Numbered from the stretch's first letter, positions 8,346-17,497 are shown. The stretch: DNA of 64,000 nucleotides from Alphaproteobacteria bacterium (GCA_017302165.1 JAFLCW010000002.1:186001-250000), one strand, 5' to 3'. Program-made: numbers and translations. Notes: a model not told the origin generated them from the sequence alone.

Positions 8346-8776
8346 ATCCGTCAAAAGATCAACTGGAAAAAATGAAGGAGCATATAGAATATGAATACAA
8401 AATGCTTATTCATTCAGGTACTAGGTTTTTAGAGTTAAGCCAAGATCCAACAAGCAACGCTAATGATAAGAACGCTTATCTTGAGTGCTTCTTGTTACAC
8501 CTGCGCGTATTAGACGAATTTTTTTCTTTCAAACATGAGGGAAAATCTGAAAAGGAAAAGAAAAGTAAAAAAGATAAGAGAGATGATGATGTTTTAGTGA
8601 CTCATTACTCAAAACAAAAATTTGGCGCGCTGTTAACTGATGTAGAGCGTGAGAATGTAAACAAGAGACTGGCACACCTCACATTAATAAGATTAGAAAA
8701 CAAAGATAATTGGCCAATAGATGATTTAATAAATAAGGCAGAAGCATCTTGGAAAAAGCTTCAAGAAATAATGTAA
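8327..8776 (+). CDS. AT-rich hypothetical protein inserted in the nrd operon
   Basis: A lysine- and glutamate-rich, mostly helical protein of up to 149 residues that I do not recognise. The frame can start at 8327, inside the end of nrdA (19-base overlap), or at an ATG at 8372 (134 residues), just after nrdA. Residues 75-90 form a charged KSEKEKKSKKDKRDDD linker. GC content is about one third, against roughly half in its neighbours, and codon use differs (AAA, AAT, TTA favoured), so it is probably a recent acquisition. Nothing in it suggests a link to nucleotide reduction. Confidence 0.7.
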   Translation: MSGVSVDPSKDQLEKMKEHIEYEYKMLIHSGTRFLELSQDPTSNANDKNAYLECFLLHLRVLDEFFSFKHEGKSEKEKKSKKDKRDDDVLVTHYSKQKFGALLTDVERENVNKRLAHLTLIRLENKDNWPIDDLINKAEASWKKLQEIM

Positions 8777-8799
8777 TTTTAAGTTGGATATGAGTTGTC

Positions 8800-9672
8800 A
8801 TGTGGCCTTTGAAAATGATCACCAAATTACTGCTGGCGCGCACGCCTTTGCCGCGATCTGTATTGCGCCAGTGGGGGGTGTTTCGCCACGGGGATATGGA
8901 CTCTCTTTCTTATGCCGCGAAGGTTTTTGACTCTCACATCGCCCGCGCCTACCCACAGGGAACACCAGCAGGACTTACGTTTTTGGAACTGGGGCCGGGT
9001 GATTCCCTGCTCTCGATGGTGCTGGCAAAAGGCTTGGGCGCAGAGCAGATATGGCTCGTCGATCATGGTGATTTTGCGGCGCGTGATCTGACCCTCTATC
9101 AACACTCAGCCCAAATATGGCGCGCCGAAGGGCGGGGCGTCCCTGATCTGTCAAAGACAGACACATGGGATGACCTGTTGACACAATGCCGTGCCACTTA
9201 TGTAACCCACGGGCTGGAATCTTTGAAAAAAATACCCGATTCGTCGGTTGATTTTATATATTCCCATGCCGTGCTGGAACATATCTGGCGGGATGATTTT
9301 GCCCCCCTGATGCGTGAAGTGCGCCGTATCTTAAAACCCGGCGGCGCGGCGTCACATGTGGTGGATTATCAAGATCATCTGGATCATGCCTTGAACCATT
9401 TACGTTTTCCAGCGCGTGTATGGGAAAGCCAAGCCTTTCGCACCAGCGGTTTTTATACCAACCGCCTTTTGTATCAAGATATGGTGGCGATTTTCACCGA
9501 ATCAGGCTTTGATACACAAACTACCGCGCATGAAACATGGTCATCGCTTCCGACGCCGCGCCGATCCTTGTCTGCGCCGTACCAAACGCGATCTGACGCG
9601 GAGTTAAAGACCAAATCTGCCACGTTTATATTGCGCCCCGGCGCGGGGATAAAAAAAGAACGCGCCGCTTGA
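8800..9672 (+). CDS. Class I SAM-dependent methyltransferase
   Basis: A 290-residue protein with a Rossmann methyltransferase core: motif I FLELGPGDSLLSMVLA at about residues 60-75, an acidic strand end LVDHGDF near 86, and the YSHAVLEHIW / MREVRRILKPGG post-motif typical of small-molecule methyltransferases (type 11-like). An N-terminal stretch of about 55 residues precedes the fold. The substrate is unknown. It lies between the AT-rich gene and nrdB on the same strand, with normal GC, so it may be an older passenger in the nrd operon. Confidence 0.8.
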   Translation: MWPLKMITKLLLARTPLPRSVLRQWGVFRHGDMDSLSYAAKVFDSHIARAYPQGTPAGLTFLELGPGDSLLSMVLAKGLGAEQIWLVDHGDFAARDLTLYQHSAQIWRAEGRGVPDLSKTDTWDDLLTQCRATYVTHGLESLKKIPDSSVDFIYSHAVLEHIWRDDFAPLMREVRRILKPGGAASHVVDYQDHLDHALNHLRFPARVWESQAFRTSGFYTNRLLYQDMVAIFTESGFDTQTTAHETWSSLPTPRRSLSAPYQTRSDAELKTKSATFILRPGAGIKKERAA

Positions 9673-9734
9673 AGATATATATTTTTGGACACATATGATT
9701 GATTGAAATGACGGATTAAAAAAGGAGACCGCCC

Positions 9735-10784
9735 ATGACGAACACAACTTCAACTTCCCCCCTGCTTCAGGAACGCCATGTCTATAAACCGTTCCTCTAT
9801 CCCTGGTGCTACGAAGCGTGGCTGACCCAACAACGTATTCACTGGATTCCCGAAGAAGTGCCGCTGGCCGAAGATGTCCGCGACTGGAAGAAAAACCTCA
9901 CCGATTCAGAACGCAATCTGATGACTCAGATTTTCCGGTTCTTCACGCAATCCGACGTCGAAGTGAATAATTGTTACATGAAGCATTATTCTCAAGTCTT
10001 CGGTCCGGTCGAAGTGCAAATGATGCTCGCGGCCTTTTCAAACATTGAAACCGTGCATATTGCCGCCTATTCACACTTGCTGGATACGATTGGTATGCCC
10101 GAAGTCGAATATTCTGCCTTCATGAAATATAAGGAAATGAAGGACAAGTTTGATTACATGCAGAATGCGTCCATGGAATCGCCCCGCGATATCGCCAAAA
10201 CCATGGCGATGTTCGGTGCTTTTACTGAAGGACTTCAACTCTTTGCCTCTTTTGCCATCCTGATGAACTTCCCGCGTTTCAACAAAATGAAAGGCATGGG
10301 GCAAATCGTGACATGGTCGGTACGGGATGAAACCCTGCATTGCCTGTCGATGATTAAATTGTTCAACGCGTTTATTCAAGAACACCCCAGCATATGGGAT
10401 GCGGAATTCAAAGCCGAAATTACCGATTGTTGCCGGACGATCATCGGGTTTGAAGACGCGTTTATTGATCTGGCCTTTAGCGGCGGTGAGATCGAAGGAT
10501 TAACCCCGCAAGAAGTTAAAAACTACATCCGGTATATCGGGGATCGGCGTCTGCAACAATTGAATCTTGAGCCCATCTACGGGATTGAAAAAAATCCCCT
10601 GCCGTGGATGGATCAAATGCTCAACGGCGCGGAACACACCAACTTCTTTGAAAACCGGGCAACCGAATATTCCAAAGCCTCGACCCAAGGTGGATGGGAA
10701 GATGTGTTCTCAGATGACGTCTTTGCCGGCACCTATGGCAAAAAAGACAGCCCCGACAAGGATGTCCCGGCCGCGGCGGAATAA
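9735..10784 (+). CDS. nrdB: Ribonucleoside-diphosphate reductase, beta subunit (class I)
   Basis: A 349-residue ferritin-like radical-generating subunit partnering NrdA. Metal ligands are all present with the spacing of E. coli NrdB: Asp74, Glu105, His108, Glu165, Glu199, His202. The radical tyrosine is Tyr112 in ETVHIAAYSH. The presence of Tyr and of Asp at the first ligand position argues for a classical tyrosyl-radical cofactor rather than a Tyr-less variant. The ATG has a strong AAGGAG box. A terminator follows within 30 bases. Confidence 0.95.
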   Translation: MTNTTSTSPLLQERHVYKPFLYPWCYEAWLTQQRIHWIPEEVPLAEDVRDWKKNLTDSERNLMTQIFRFFTQSDVEVNNCYMKHYSQVFGPVEVQMMLAAFSNIETVHIAAYSHLLDTIGMPEVEYSAFMKYKEMKDKFDYMQNASMESPRDIAKTMAMFGAFTEGLQLFASFAILMNFPRFNKMKGMGQIVTWSVRDETLHCLSMIKLFNAFIQEHPSIWDAEFKAEITDCCRTIIGFEDAFIDLAFSGGEIEGLTPQEVKNYIRYIGDRRLQQLNLEPIYGIEKNPLPWMDQMLNGAEHTNFFENRATEYSKASTQGGWEDVFSDDVFAGTYGKKDSPDKDVPAAAE

Positions 10785-10812
10785 CGATCGTCACTCTCAT
10801 GGCGCTTATAAC

Positions 10813-10842
10813 AAAAAACCCCGGATCACTCCGGGGTTTTTT
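10813..10842. terminator. Bidirectional terminator between nrdB and the decarboxylase gene
   Basis: A perfect 12-base inverted repeat (AAAAAACCCCGG ... CCGGGGTTTTTT) with a six-base ATCACT loop. It has a T run on either strand, so it serves the two convergent genes. Confidence 0.92.
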
Positions 10843-10858
10843 ATATCTTTAAAAATTT

Positions 10859-12064
10859 TTAAACGGCGGCCAGTTTCTTTTTCGTCTGGCGTTCCACCTT
10901 GCGGAGCGGAATGCCCGGCTGGATGATTTCCCGCACTTCGGAAAAACCGTTAAACGGCGTGCGGGTTTCTTCGGTATACGCCCCGGTCATGTCAAAGGCG
11001 ATATAATCCCCTTCGGCGATATTCTCCGGCAGGCTGTATTTACCGGCCATACAGTCAATCGAATCACAGGTCGGCCCCATCAGCGTGAATTCAGATTTTT
11101 TGGTGCCAAAGGTGCCATTCAAACGAAAGGCCTGCGCGGGATAGGTAATGCCAATTGACGCACTGGATTCAAACAGCCCGCCATAGGTACCATCATTCAA
11201 ATACAGGATGTGCCCGCGGCGAGCTTCCACCTTCACCAGCGTAGACCCTGCCGAATAAACCAAGGCGCGTCCGGGTTCAGACAGCAAATGCACCTGCGAC
11301 AAGTCATTGTCCGACAAGGCCTTGCGGATGGTCTTCATATACGCGTCCACAGGCGGGGTCTTGCCCTCGCCCATGCCAGACGGAAACCCGCCGCCAATAT
11401 CCAGCGTATCCAGTTTCACCCCGGCCGACCGAATCACATCGGCGGCCAGATGAATGGCTTTGCGGTAGGCTTCGGGTTCCAGACATTGAGTCCCCACATG
11501 GAAGCTCAGCCCCAATTTATACGCATAACGGGCGACCTGTTTCAGCAGATCAATCGCCACAATCGGCGCGGCGCCGAATTTCGAGGAGAAGTCCGTTGCC
11601 GTGTCAGATTTCGGTAACGCCAGACGCACAAACAAATGCAGGTCTTCCGCATAGTCGGTCGATTCCAGAATTTTATTCAGCTCATCTTCCATGTCGAGCA
11701 CGAATGCACGCACCCCATGTTCGAAATAAGCTTCACGAATCGCACTGCGTTTTTTCACAGGGCCCATGAAATATAAACGCGCATCCGGGAATAAATTGCG
11801 GATATGGCGCACCTCGTTGAGCGAAGCCACGTCAAAAGAACGCACCCCTGCGTCATACAGGCAATTCAGCACCAATTCATCCGAATTGCATTTCACGGCA
11901 TACAACGTTTCGCCCGGAAAGGACTCCACGAAGGTGCGTGCCGCCTGACGCGTGCGGTCTGGCCACTTGACATAGACAGGCATGTCAGGACGCTCTGCGG
12001 ACAATAGATTAAGGAAATATGATGGGAGCGCACCCGGCTCCCGCGGTGATGAAAAAGACATCAA
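10859..12064 (-). CDS. Ornithine/lysine decarboxylase, alanine-racemase fold
   Basis: A 401-residue fold-type III PLP decarboxylase making putrescine or cadaverine. The PLP lysine is Lys58 in ETLYAVKCN; other marks are HVGTQC, DIGGGFPSGM, SEPGRALVYSAG and the substrate loop GPTCDSIDC near residue 332 with the catalytic cysteine of the eukaryotic-type ornithine decarboxylase. Alphaproteobacterial members often accept both lysine and ornithine; I cannot decide which. It stands alone and is convergent with nrdB across a shared terminator. Confidence 0.88.
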   Translation of the reverse strand: MMSFSSPREPGALPSYFLNLLSAERPDMPVYVKWPDRTRQAARTFVESFPGETLYAVKCNSDELVLNCLYDAGVRSFDVASLNEVRHIRNLFPDARLYFMGPVKKRSAIREAYFEHGVRAFVLDMEDELNKILESTDYAEDLHLFVRLALPKSDTATDFSSKFGAAPIVAIDLLKQVARYAYKLGLSFHVGTQCLEPEAYRKAIHLAADVIRSAGVKLDTLDIGGGFPSGMGEGKTPPVDAYMKTIRKALSDNDLSQVHLLSEPGRALVYSAGSTLVKVEARRGHILYLNDGTYGGLFESSASIGITYPAQAFRLNGTFGTKKSEFTLMGPTCDSIDCMAGKYSLPENIAEGDYIAFDMTGAYTEETRTPFNGFSEVREIIQPGIPLRKVERQTKKKLAAV

Positions 12065-12255
12065 CAGACACCCAATGTTAAGGGGGGCGGGTCGGTGAAG
12101 GCCCTTAGCGCCCCGTTAAACCAAGTTTCCGTCGTTGCATAACATCCGCAGACTTTGTGAGTTTTGGAGCCATAGGCACGTACGTTAATTTCTTTATGAG
12201 GTAAAACGTCCCGGATCACAATAAAAAAAATAGGGTTTTGCCTTGATATTTTTAA

Positions 12256-12284
12256 TTGACAGCTATGCATAAATTAGATATCTC
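12256..12284 (+). promoter_or_regulatory. Putative sigma-70 promoter for the ammonium transporter
   Basis: A consensus TTGACA at 12256-12261, a 17-base spacer and a weak TATCTC at 12279-12284. It lies about 80 bases before the likely amt start. The rest of the 300-base gap from 12065 shows no gene. Confidence 0.42.
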
Positions 12285-12365
12285 ATGCAGGGGCTTGCCA
12301 CTGGTTTTCCAGCCGGATGCCCCGTCCCGTTCATAAAAATATGTCAATATGGAGTGTTCTCGCCC

Positions 12366-13658
12366 ATGGATCCCGTTTTAAATAGTGGCGATACCGCCTG
12401 GATGCTGGTGTCATCCCTGCTCGTGCTGATGATGACGTTGCCGGGTTTGGCGTTGTTTTATGGCGGCCTCGTGAAAAAAGACAATGTGCTGGCGACGCTG
12501 ATGCAATCACTCGCCGTGTGCGCCTTGATAAGCGTGGCGTGGCCAGTGATCGGATACAGCTTGGCGTTTTCAGACGGGAATGCGTGGATTGGCGGCATAG
12601 ATAAATTCATGCTGGCGGGGGTGACGCCGAGCGCACTGGTGGGCACCATCCCGGAAAGCGTGTTCATCATGTTCCAGATGACCTTTGCGATCATCACAAC
12701 CGCTTTGTTGGTCGGCGCAGTGGCAGACCGGATTAAATTTACCGCACTCTTGATTTTCACGCCGCTCTGGATGTTGTGCGTCTATGTGCCCATTGCACAC
12801 TGGGTTTGGGGGCCTGCCGGACTGCTCGGCGGGTTAGGCACCGAAAATTTCACTGGCATTCTGGGGTATGGCGCGGCACTTGATTTTGCCGGCGGTGCGG
12901 TGGTGCATATCAATTCTGGGGTCGCCGGATTGGTAGCCGCCATTGTTCTGGGACGAAGCCTGATGGGCGATAAATCCCCTTCGACCTCGAATAATCTGGT
13001 CATGAGCGTGATCGGCACGGGGCTTCTGTGGGTGGGATGGTTCGGGTTTAATGCCGGATCGGCGTTGACCGCCGGAACATCGGCAGGCTATGCGATGCTG
13101 GTGACCAATGCGGCCGCGGGCATATCGGCGGTCGTGTGGATTCTCCTGGAGTTGATGCATAAGAAAAAAGCCAGCGTGGCGGGAGCCCTATCCGGCGTTG
13201 TCGCCGGTCTGGTGGCCATTACCCCCGCCGCCGGTTTTGTGGACTTCAGTGCGTCTTTATGTATCGGCCTTGTGTCAGGGATTGGGTGTTACATATCGGT
13301 CAACATGATGAAACAATGTCTGAAATATGATGATGCACTCGATGTCTTCAGCCTGCACGGGGTGGGCGGAATCATCGGTGCCCTGCTGACCGGGGTTTTT
13401 GCCAATCCGGATATCGGGCCGGCGTCGGGGCTTTTGTACGGGAACCCTTCACAACTGATGGCGCAACTCATCTCGATTTTAGTGGTGGCCTCATACTCGG
13501 CCGTTGTGACATTTATCTTATTGATGTTCGTGCGTCTTTTCACACGGCTTCGGGTGCATCCGGTGGTGGAATATCGGGGACTTGATCTCGCGCTTCATGG
13601 GGAAACCGTCCCGGATGCGCCGCGGGGCAAAACATTACGCACGAACTTGGCCGCGTGA
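12366..13658 (+). CDS. amt: Ammonium transporter (Amt family)
   Basis: An inner-membrane ammonium channel of about 430 residues with eleven predicted helices. Family marks are DTAWMLVS near the N-terminus, FYGGLVKKDN, the AHWVWGP pore region, DFAGGAVVHINSGVAGLVAAIVLGR, and the twin-histidine pore (HINSG and the later FSLHGVGGIIGALLTGVFA). I prefer the ATG at 12366 (MDPVLNSGDTAW): the longer frame from 12285 adds 27 residues that do not look like a signal peptide. No glnK/glnB gene is adjacent, unlike the usual pairing. Confidence 0.92.
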   Translation: MDPVLNSGDTAWMLVSSLLVLMMTLPGLALFYGGLVKKDNVLATLMQSLAVCALISVAWPVIGYSLAFSDGNAWIGGIDKFMLAGVTPSALVGTIPESVFIMFQMTFAIITTALLVGAVADRIKFTALLIFTPLWMLCVYVPIAHWVWGPAGLLGGLGTENFTGILGYGAALDFAGGAVVHINSGVAGLVAAIVLGRSLMGDKSPSTSNNLVMSVIGTGLLWVGWFGFNAGSALTAGTSAGYAMLVTNAAAGISAVVWILLELMHKKKASVAGALSGVVAGLVAITPAAGFVDFSASLCIGLVSGIGCYISVNMMKQCLKYDDALDVFSLHGVGGIIGALLTGVFANPDIGPASGLLYGNPSQLMAQLISILVVASYSAVVTFILLMFVRLFTRLRVHPVVEYRGLDLALHGETVPDAPRGKTLRTNLAA

Positions 13659-13679
13659 GCCTGTAACCGCTCCCAAAGG

Positions 13680-13708
13680 ATATCAGGCGTCTTTACGCGC
13701 CCGATATT
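13680..13708 (+). terminator. Possible terminator after amt
   Basis: An imperfect hairpin (ATATC...GATAT outer arms, GGCG/CGCC inner arms) followed by TTTTA, 20 bases after the amt stop. The pairing is interrupted, hence modest confidence. Confidence 0.4.
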
Positions 13709-13752
13709 TTATGTCTTGATAGCGGCATTATTCATACGCCGGAGAGATCACC

Positions 13753-14604
13753 ATGACCTATGTCCATTGGAAAATCGAAGATATGCCGTGGGATAAATTA
13801 AATCCCGCCTTGGTCGATGCAGACTTACTGAAAGTCATCAAGGCCGCCGCATTGGTGGAATATGCCGCCGAAACTTACGCAGATTATCTATGTAAGGTGT
13901 TTGCCGATGATGCGGCATTTTGTGCCATTGCCCGCGCTTGGGCAGTTGAAGAAGTACAACATGGCAAGGTTCTGGGGTTATGGGCGGAGAAAATTGACCC
14001 AAGCTGGACATTGGAAACCGCCATGGCAAAATTCCGCGCAGGTTACATGCCCGAACATTTCAAAAACGATGATACACATTCCGTCCGGGGTTCACGTACG
14101 GGAGAAATGATTGCGCGGTGTATGGTGGAAACAGGCACGTCTTCGTATTATTCGGCCATCGGGGCATCGGTGGATGAACCGGTATTAAAAGAAATTTGCG
14201 CCAAAATCGCCGGGGATGAATTTCGGCACTACAAATTATTCTATGACACGCTGAACATCTATCTGGCCAAGGAAAATATGGGCAAGATGGGACGTCTTAA
14301 GGTGGCCTTGTCCCGGATTGCGGAATCAGAAGATGATGAATTGTCCTATGCTTTCTTTGCCGCCAACGCGAATGACAACGACGTATATGATAGAGCCACA
14401 TGGAACCGGGAATATATGCGCCGTGCCTATGGATATTACAAAAAACCACAAGTCGAACGCGCCGTCTCGATGGTGTTCAAGGCCTGTGGGTTTGACCCCA
14501 AGGGATTGGCCGGAAAAGGGGCCTCGAAAGCGGCATGGTGGCTGATCCGCCGAAACGTCGCCAAGGCGAATAAGGCCGCGAATGAATCTCGGCAGGCGGC
14601 ATAA
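13753..14604 (+). CDS. Ferritin-like diiron protein, unknown function
   Basis: A 283-residue helical protein with the ligands of a ferritin-like diiron centre: Glu in VEYAAETYADYL, the EE-x2-H motif in AVEEVQHGK, Glu in RCMVETGTSSYY, and GDEFRHYKLF. The arrangement recalls acyl-ACP desaturase-like and rubrerythrin-like oxygenases. The C-terminal 60 residues are basic. It has its own AGAGATC leader and is not obviously in an operon. The substrate is unknown; an O2-dependent hydroxylase or desaturase is possible. Confidence 0.6.
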   Translation: MTYVHWKIEDMPWDKLNPALVDADLLKVIKAAALVEYAAETYADYLCKVFADDAAFCAIARAWAVEEVQHGKVLGLWAEKIDPSWTLETAMAKFRAGYMPEHFKNDDTHSVRGSRTGEMIARCMVETGTSSYYSAIGASVDEPVLKEICAKIAGDEFRHYKLFYDTLNIYLAKENMGKMGRLKVALSRIAESEDDELSYAFFAANANDNDVYDRATWNREYMRRAYGYYKKPQVERAVSMVFKACGFDPKGLAGKGASKAAWWLIRRNVAKANKAANESRQAA

Positions 14605-14763
14605 TTTTATCGTGCGGATATTCTGATTTTCTGATAGAATCAATTTATTGGTTCGTTCCTTCACGCAAGGGTTCTCCTTGAGATCATTTGATACAAACCC
14701 ATACAACTCACCCCCCGGCGTCCTGCGCCCTGACATCACGCTGAATGCGTTCAATATCTCTCT

Positions 14764-14798
14764 CGCCGCAAACTTGTTTTGCGGCGTTTTTCGTTTTT
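14764..14798 (+). terminator. Rho-independent terminator upstream of phoH
   Basis: Perfect arms CGCCGCAAA (14764-14772) and TTTGCGGCG (14778-14786), followed by TTTTTCGTTTTTTA. It ends 30 bases before the phoH start and 160 bases after the preceding gene. It either ends a long 3' tail of the diiron gene or terminates a small RNA or attenuated phoH leader. Confidence 0.8.
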
Positions 14799-14828
14799 TA
14801 TCCTTAACCCTCAACCCAGGAGAACAGC

Positions 14829-15596
14829 ATGTCTAAAAAACTTCGCAAAGGCCGCAAAGAAAATTTGCACCATAAATCGGGCAATGTTGTACATCCTGTG
14901 TTTGATGACATGACCGGACAACCGGCAGACTGGCATCCGCTGGATGACCATATTGACGCCCAGCGCGATAAAAAATTCGTCAAAAACATCACCCCGCGAA
15001 GCGATGGTCAGCGCGCCTTGATGGAAGCGATACAAACCCACAACCTCACGCTGGCCATGGGGCCTGCCGGGTCGGGAAAAACCTATCTGGCCATTACGGC
15101 GGCCGTCGAAGCTTTGCAGAAAGGTAAAATTGAACGAATCATTCTCTCTCGCCCTGCGATGGAGGCTGGGGAATCAATCGGCTTTCTCCCCGGGGACATG
15201 CACGAAAAAATGGCGCCTTACTTGCGCCCGCTTTATGACGCGCTGGGTGACCGGATGGGCGGCAAACAAGTGCGCCAATATATGGATGACGGTACCATTG
15301 AAATTGCCCCGGTCGGGTTCATGCGGGGGCGCACGCTCAATAACGCCTTTGTGGTGATTGACGAAGCACAGAACTGTACCTATGGCCAGCTCAAGATGTT
15401 GCTCTCCCGTCTGGGATGGCATTCCAAAATGGTGGTAACGGGGGATCCGGATCAAACGGATCTTCTGCCCGGCATGTCCGGATTATCCGAAGTTGCACGG
15501 CGGTTTGCGGCACTCGATAATATTGCCGTTGTCACACTGGGGCAAACGGATATTGTCCGCCATCCGCTGGTGGCTGAAATGCTTGAGGTTTTGTAA
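14829..15596 (+). CDS. PhoH family P-loop ATPase
   Basis: A 255-residue PhoH-type ATPase. Walker A is GPAGSGKT at residues 78-85, Walker B is VVIDEAQN around 175, followed by the family motif VTGDPDQTDL. PhoH proteins are helicase-related ATPases linked to RNA metabolism and phosphate stress in some species. The N-terminal 60 residues are basic and carry no KH or PIN domain. The ATG has an AGGAGAA ribosome binding site. A terminator lies directly upstream, so it probably has its own promoter or is attenuated. Confidence 0.88.
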   Translation: MSKKLRKGRKENLHHKSGNVVHPVFDDMTGQPADWHPLDDHIDAQRDKKFVKNITPRSDGQRALMEAIQTHNLTLAMGPAGSGKTYLAITAAVEALQKGKIERIILSRPAMEAGESIGFLPGDMHEKMAPYLRPLYDALGDRMGGKQVRQYMDDGTIEIAPVGFMRGRTLNNAFVVIDEAQNCTYGQLKMLLSRLGWHSKMVVTGDPDQTDLLPGMSGLSEVARRFAALDNIAVVTLGQTDIVRHPLVAEMLEVL

Positions 15597-15617
15597 CACC
15601 CGCCCTATAAAGGGGGC

Positions 15618-16232
15618 ATGAATCGTTACGTCATAACCTGCATGGCCATCTCGTTCCTGCTTTTCTGCGGGGGGCTGTATCTGTACACCCAGAAATGGTG
15701 GAACGACCCGGTACGTGTGCCGGGCGGCATTGCGGCGGAGAATTTTGGCGGAGCCTTTACGCTGGTCAATCAGGACGGCAAAATCGTCACTGACCAAGAT
15801 TTTCGCGGAACATGGCGCTTAATCTATTTCGGGTTTACCTACTGCCCCGCGATTTGTCCCACGGAACTGATGAAAATGACCGAAGCCTTGGATAAACTGG
15901 GTGATCAGGCCAATATTATTACCCCCCTGTTCATCAGCGTTGATCCGGAACGGGATACGCCTGACATCTTAAAAAAATATCTGACGGCTTTTCACCTGCG
16001 TTTTATCGGCCTGACTGGAAGCGTGGCACAGGTCGAAGACATCAAAAAATCCTATAAGGTGTATGCCGCCAAGGTCAAAGACGACACCATGACCGACTAC
16101 ACGGTTGACCATTCATCTTTTATTTATTTGATGGACCCCCAAGAAAACCTGCAGGCGATTTATAAATTACAGGACACCAGCCTTATTATCGCCGACGATA
16201 TCCGATCACGTCTGGCGGCTGTCACACCTTAA
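15618..16232 (+). CDS. SCO1/SenC copper chaperone
   Basis: A 204-residue membrane-anchored thioredoxin-fold protein for assembly of the CuA centre of cytochrome c oxidase. It has an N-terminal transmembrane helix (residues 4-24), the copper-binding Cys76-x3-Cys80 in FTYCPAICPTE, and the third ligand His at about 165 in YTVDHSSFIYL. All three copper ligands are present. It starts 21 bases after phoH and overlaps the SCP2 gene on the other strand by four bases. Confidence 0.92.
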   Translation: MNRYVITCMAISFLLFCGGLYLYTQKWWNDPVRVPGGIAAENFGGAFTLVNQDGKIVTDQDFRGTWRLIYFGFTYCPAICPTELMKMTEALDKLGDQANIITPLFISVDPERDTPDILKKYLTAFHLRFIGLTGSVAQVEDIKKSYKVYAAKVKDDTMTDYTVDHSSFIYLMDPQENLQAIYKLQDTSLIIADDIRSRLAAVTP

Positions 16233-16531
16233 TCTTCCAGCACGCTATTGAGCTTCATGGCCAGCCCCATGGAACCTTTGATCTTCAGCTGACCCATCAT
16301 AAAGGCAATATTCGGGTCTTTACTGCCGGATAAAATGCTTTCAAATGTCTCCAGCGAACAGATCAGGGTACAATCCGCTTCTTCATCCGCATGCGATACG
16401 GCAGCAGGTGTCTGCGTCGTGTCAACAAACACCCGTCCTTCATCCCCGAAATCAAATTTTACGCGCGCGGACAGTCCCCGTGCCGCCGCAATTTTTGATG
16501 TGATTTTTTCGGTGACCGTCTCAAGTGACAT
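16229..16531 (-). CDS. SCP2 sterol-binding domain protein
   Basis: A 100-residue single-domain SCP2 protein. The pattern (R)VFVD, ADCTLICSLETFESILSG, PNIAFMMGQLKIKGSMGLAMKL is typical of the hydrophobic lipid- or acyl-binding pocket family. The ATG at 16531 is preferred over an upstream one at 16552 because GGGGAG precedes it at good spacing. It overlaps the end of panC by 11 bases and is probably translated from the same message. Function in bacteria is poorly known; lipid or quinone handling is likely. Confidence 0.83.
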   Translation of the reverse strand: MSLETVTEKITSKIAAARGLSARVKFDFGDEGRVFVDTTQTPAAVSHADEEADCTLICSLETFESILSGSKDPNIAFMMGQLKIKGSMGLAMKLNSVLED

Positions 16532-17390
16532 CGTGTTCTCCCCGGTTATCAATCAGCCGCGTTGTGCCAATCCACGCCGCCGCCAACGCTCGCCGTGTCT
16601 GCGTGTCTGGAGATACGGGGTGCAATGTCTGTGCATCCCGCACCACACAATAATCCACACGATCAAACCCAGCGTTTGTGAGGGCATCCAGCCCCCATGC
16701 TTCGGCTTCTTCTATTCTGACAGACCCAAGGGATTTTTTCATCATCTCTTTTAGAATAACGTTCATCTGAACGGCAATCTCTCTCTCAGGTGCGGATAAA
16801 TACACATTTCGTGATGAAAGCGCGAGCCCACGGGAATCCCGCACCGTCGGGATACCTAAAATCGTGACGGGCAAATCCATATCCGCGACCAGTTTTTTAA
16901 TCACCAGAAGTTGCTGATAGTCCTTCTCTCCGAACAAGGCGATATCTGGCAGACACTGAATCAACATCTTCGCGACGATCGTCGCCACGCCTTGAAAAAA
17001 ATGAGGGCGGCACAACCCCTCTAACGGCTCTGAAATTCCGCTGACGGTGATCGATGTGGCAAATCCTTCAGGGTAGATATTTGCGGCAGACGGTACATAA
17101 ACCGCCGAAGCCCGGACGGCGCGAATCTTATCCAAATCCGCATCCAATGTTTTAGGATAAGAGGCCAGATCTTCGGTGGGGGCAAATTGTTTGGGGTTTA
17201 AAAATATATAGGGAATACAGATATCGGCGCGTTTCAACCCCTCGCGCACCAATGTCACATGCCCATCATGTAAGGCGCCCATGGTCGGCACAAAAGCAAT
17301 GGTTTTGCCAGCCTGACGGTGTGCCCGGACATACGCGCGTAAATCAGTTAAGGTATAAAGAATATCCATGTGCGTCTCTGGCTTCTTCAT
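16521..17390 (-). CDS. panC: Pantothenate synthetase
   Basis: A 289-residue enzyme joining pantoate and beta-alanine with ATP. Visible are the HIGH-like PTMGALHDGH at residues 35-44, NPKQFAPTEDLASYP, the pantoate-binding FFQGVATIVAKM, LFGEKDYQQLLVI, and the KMSKS-like VRDSRGLALSSRN. Start 17390 or 17369 cannot be separated. The small SCP2 gene overlaps its end. No panB is adjacent. Confidence 0.93.
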   Translation of the reverse strand: MKKPETHMDILYTLTDLRAYVRAHRQAGKTIAFVPTMGALHDGHVTLVREGLKRADICIPYIFLNPKQFAPTEDLASYPKTLDADLDKIRAVRASAVYVPSAANIYPEGFATSITVSGISEPLEGLCRPHFFQGVATIVAKMLIQCLPDIALFGEKDYQQLLVIKKLVADMDLPVTILGIPTVRDSRGLALSSRNVYLSAPEREIAVQMNVILKEMMKKSLGSVRIEEAEAWGLDALTNAGFDRVDYCVVRDAQTLHPVSPDTQTRRALAAAWIGTTRLIDNRGEHDVT

Positions 17391-17497
17391 AACCCATCAA
17401 AAAACAATTTAAAACACCAGAATTTACCAAGATTTTCATATATTTGACTCTGGCACCGATGATCTGGAAAAATAAGATGATCGGAGAAAATAAGGTC

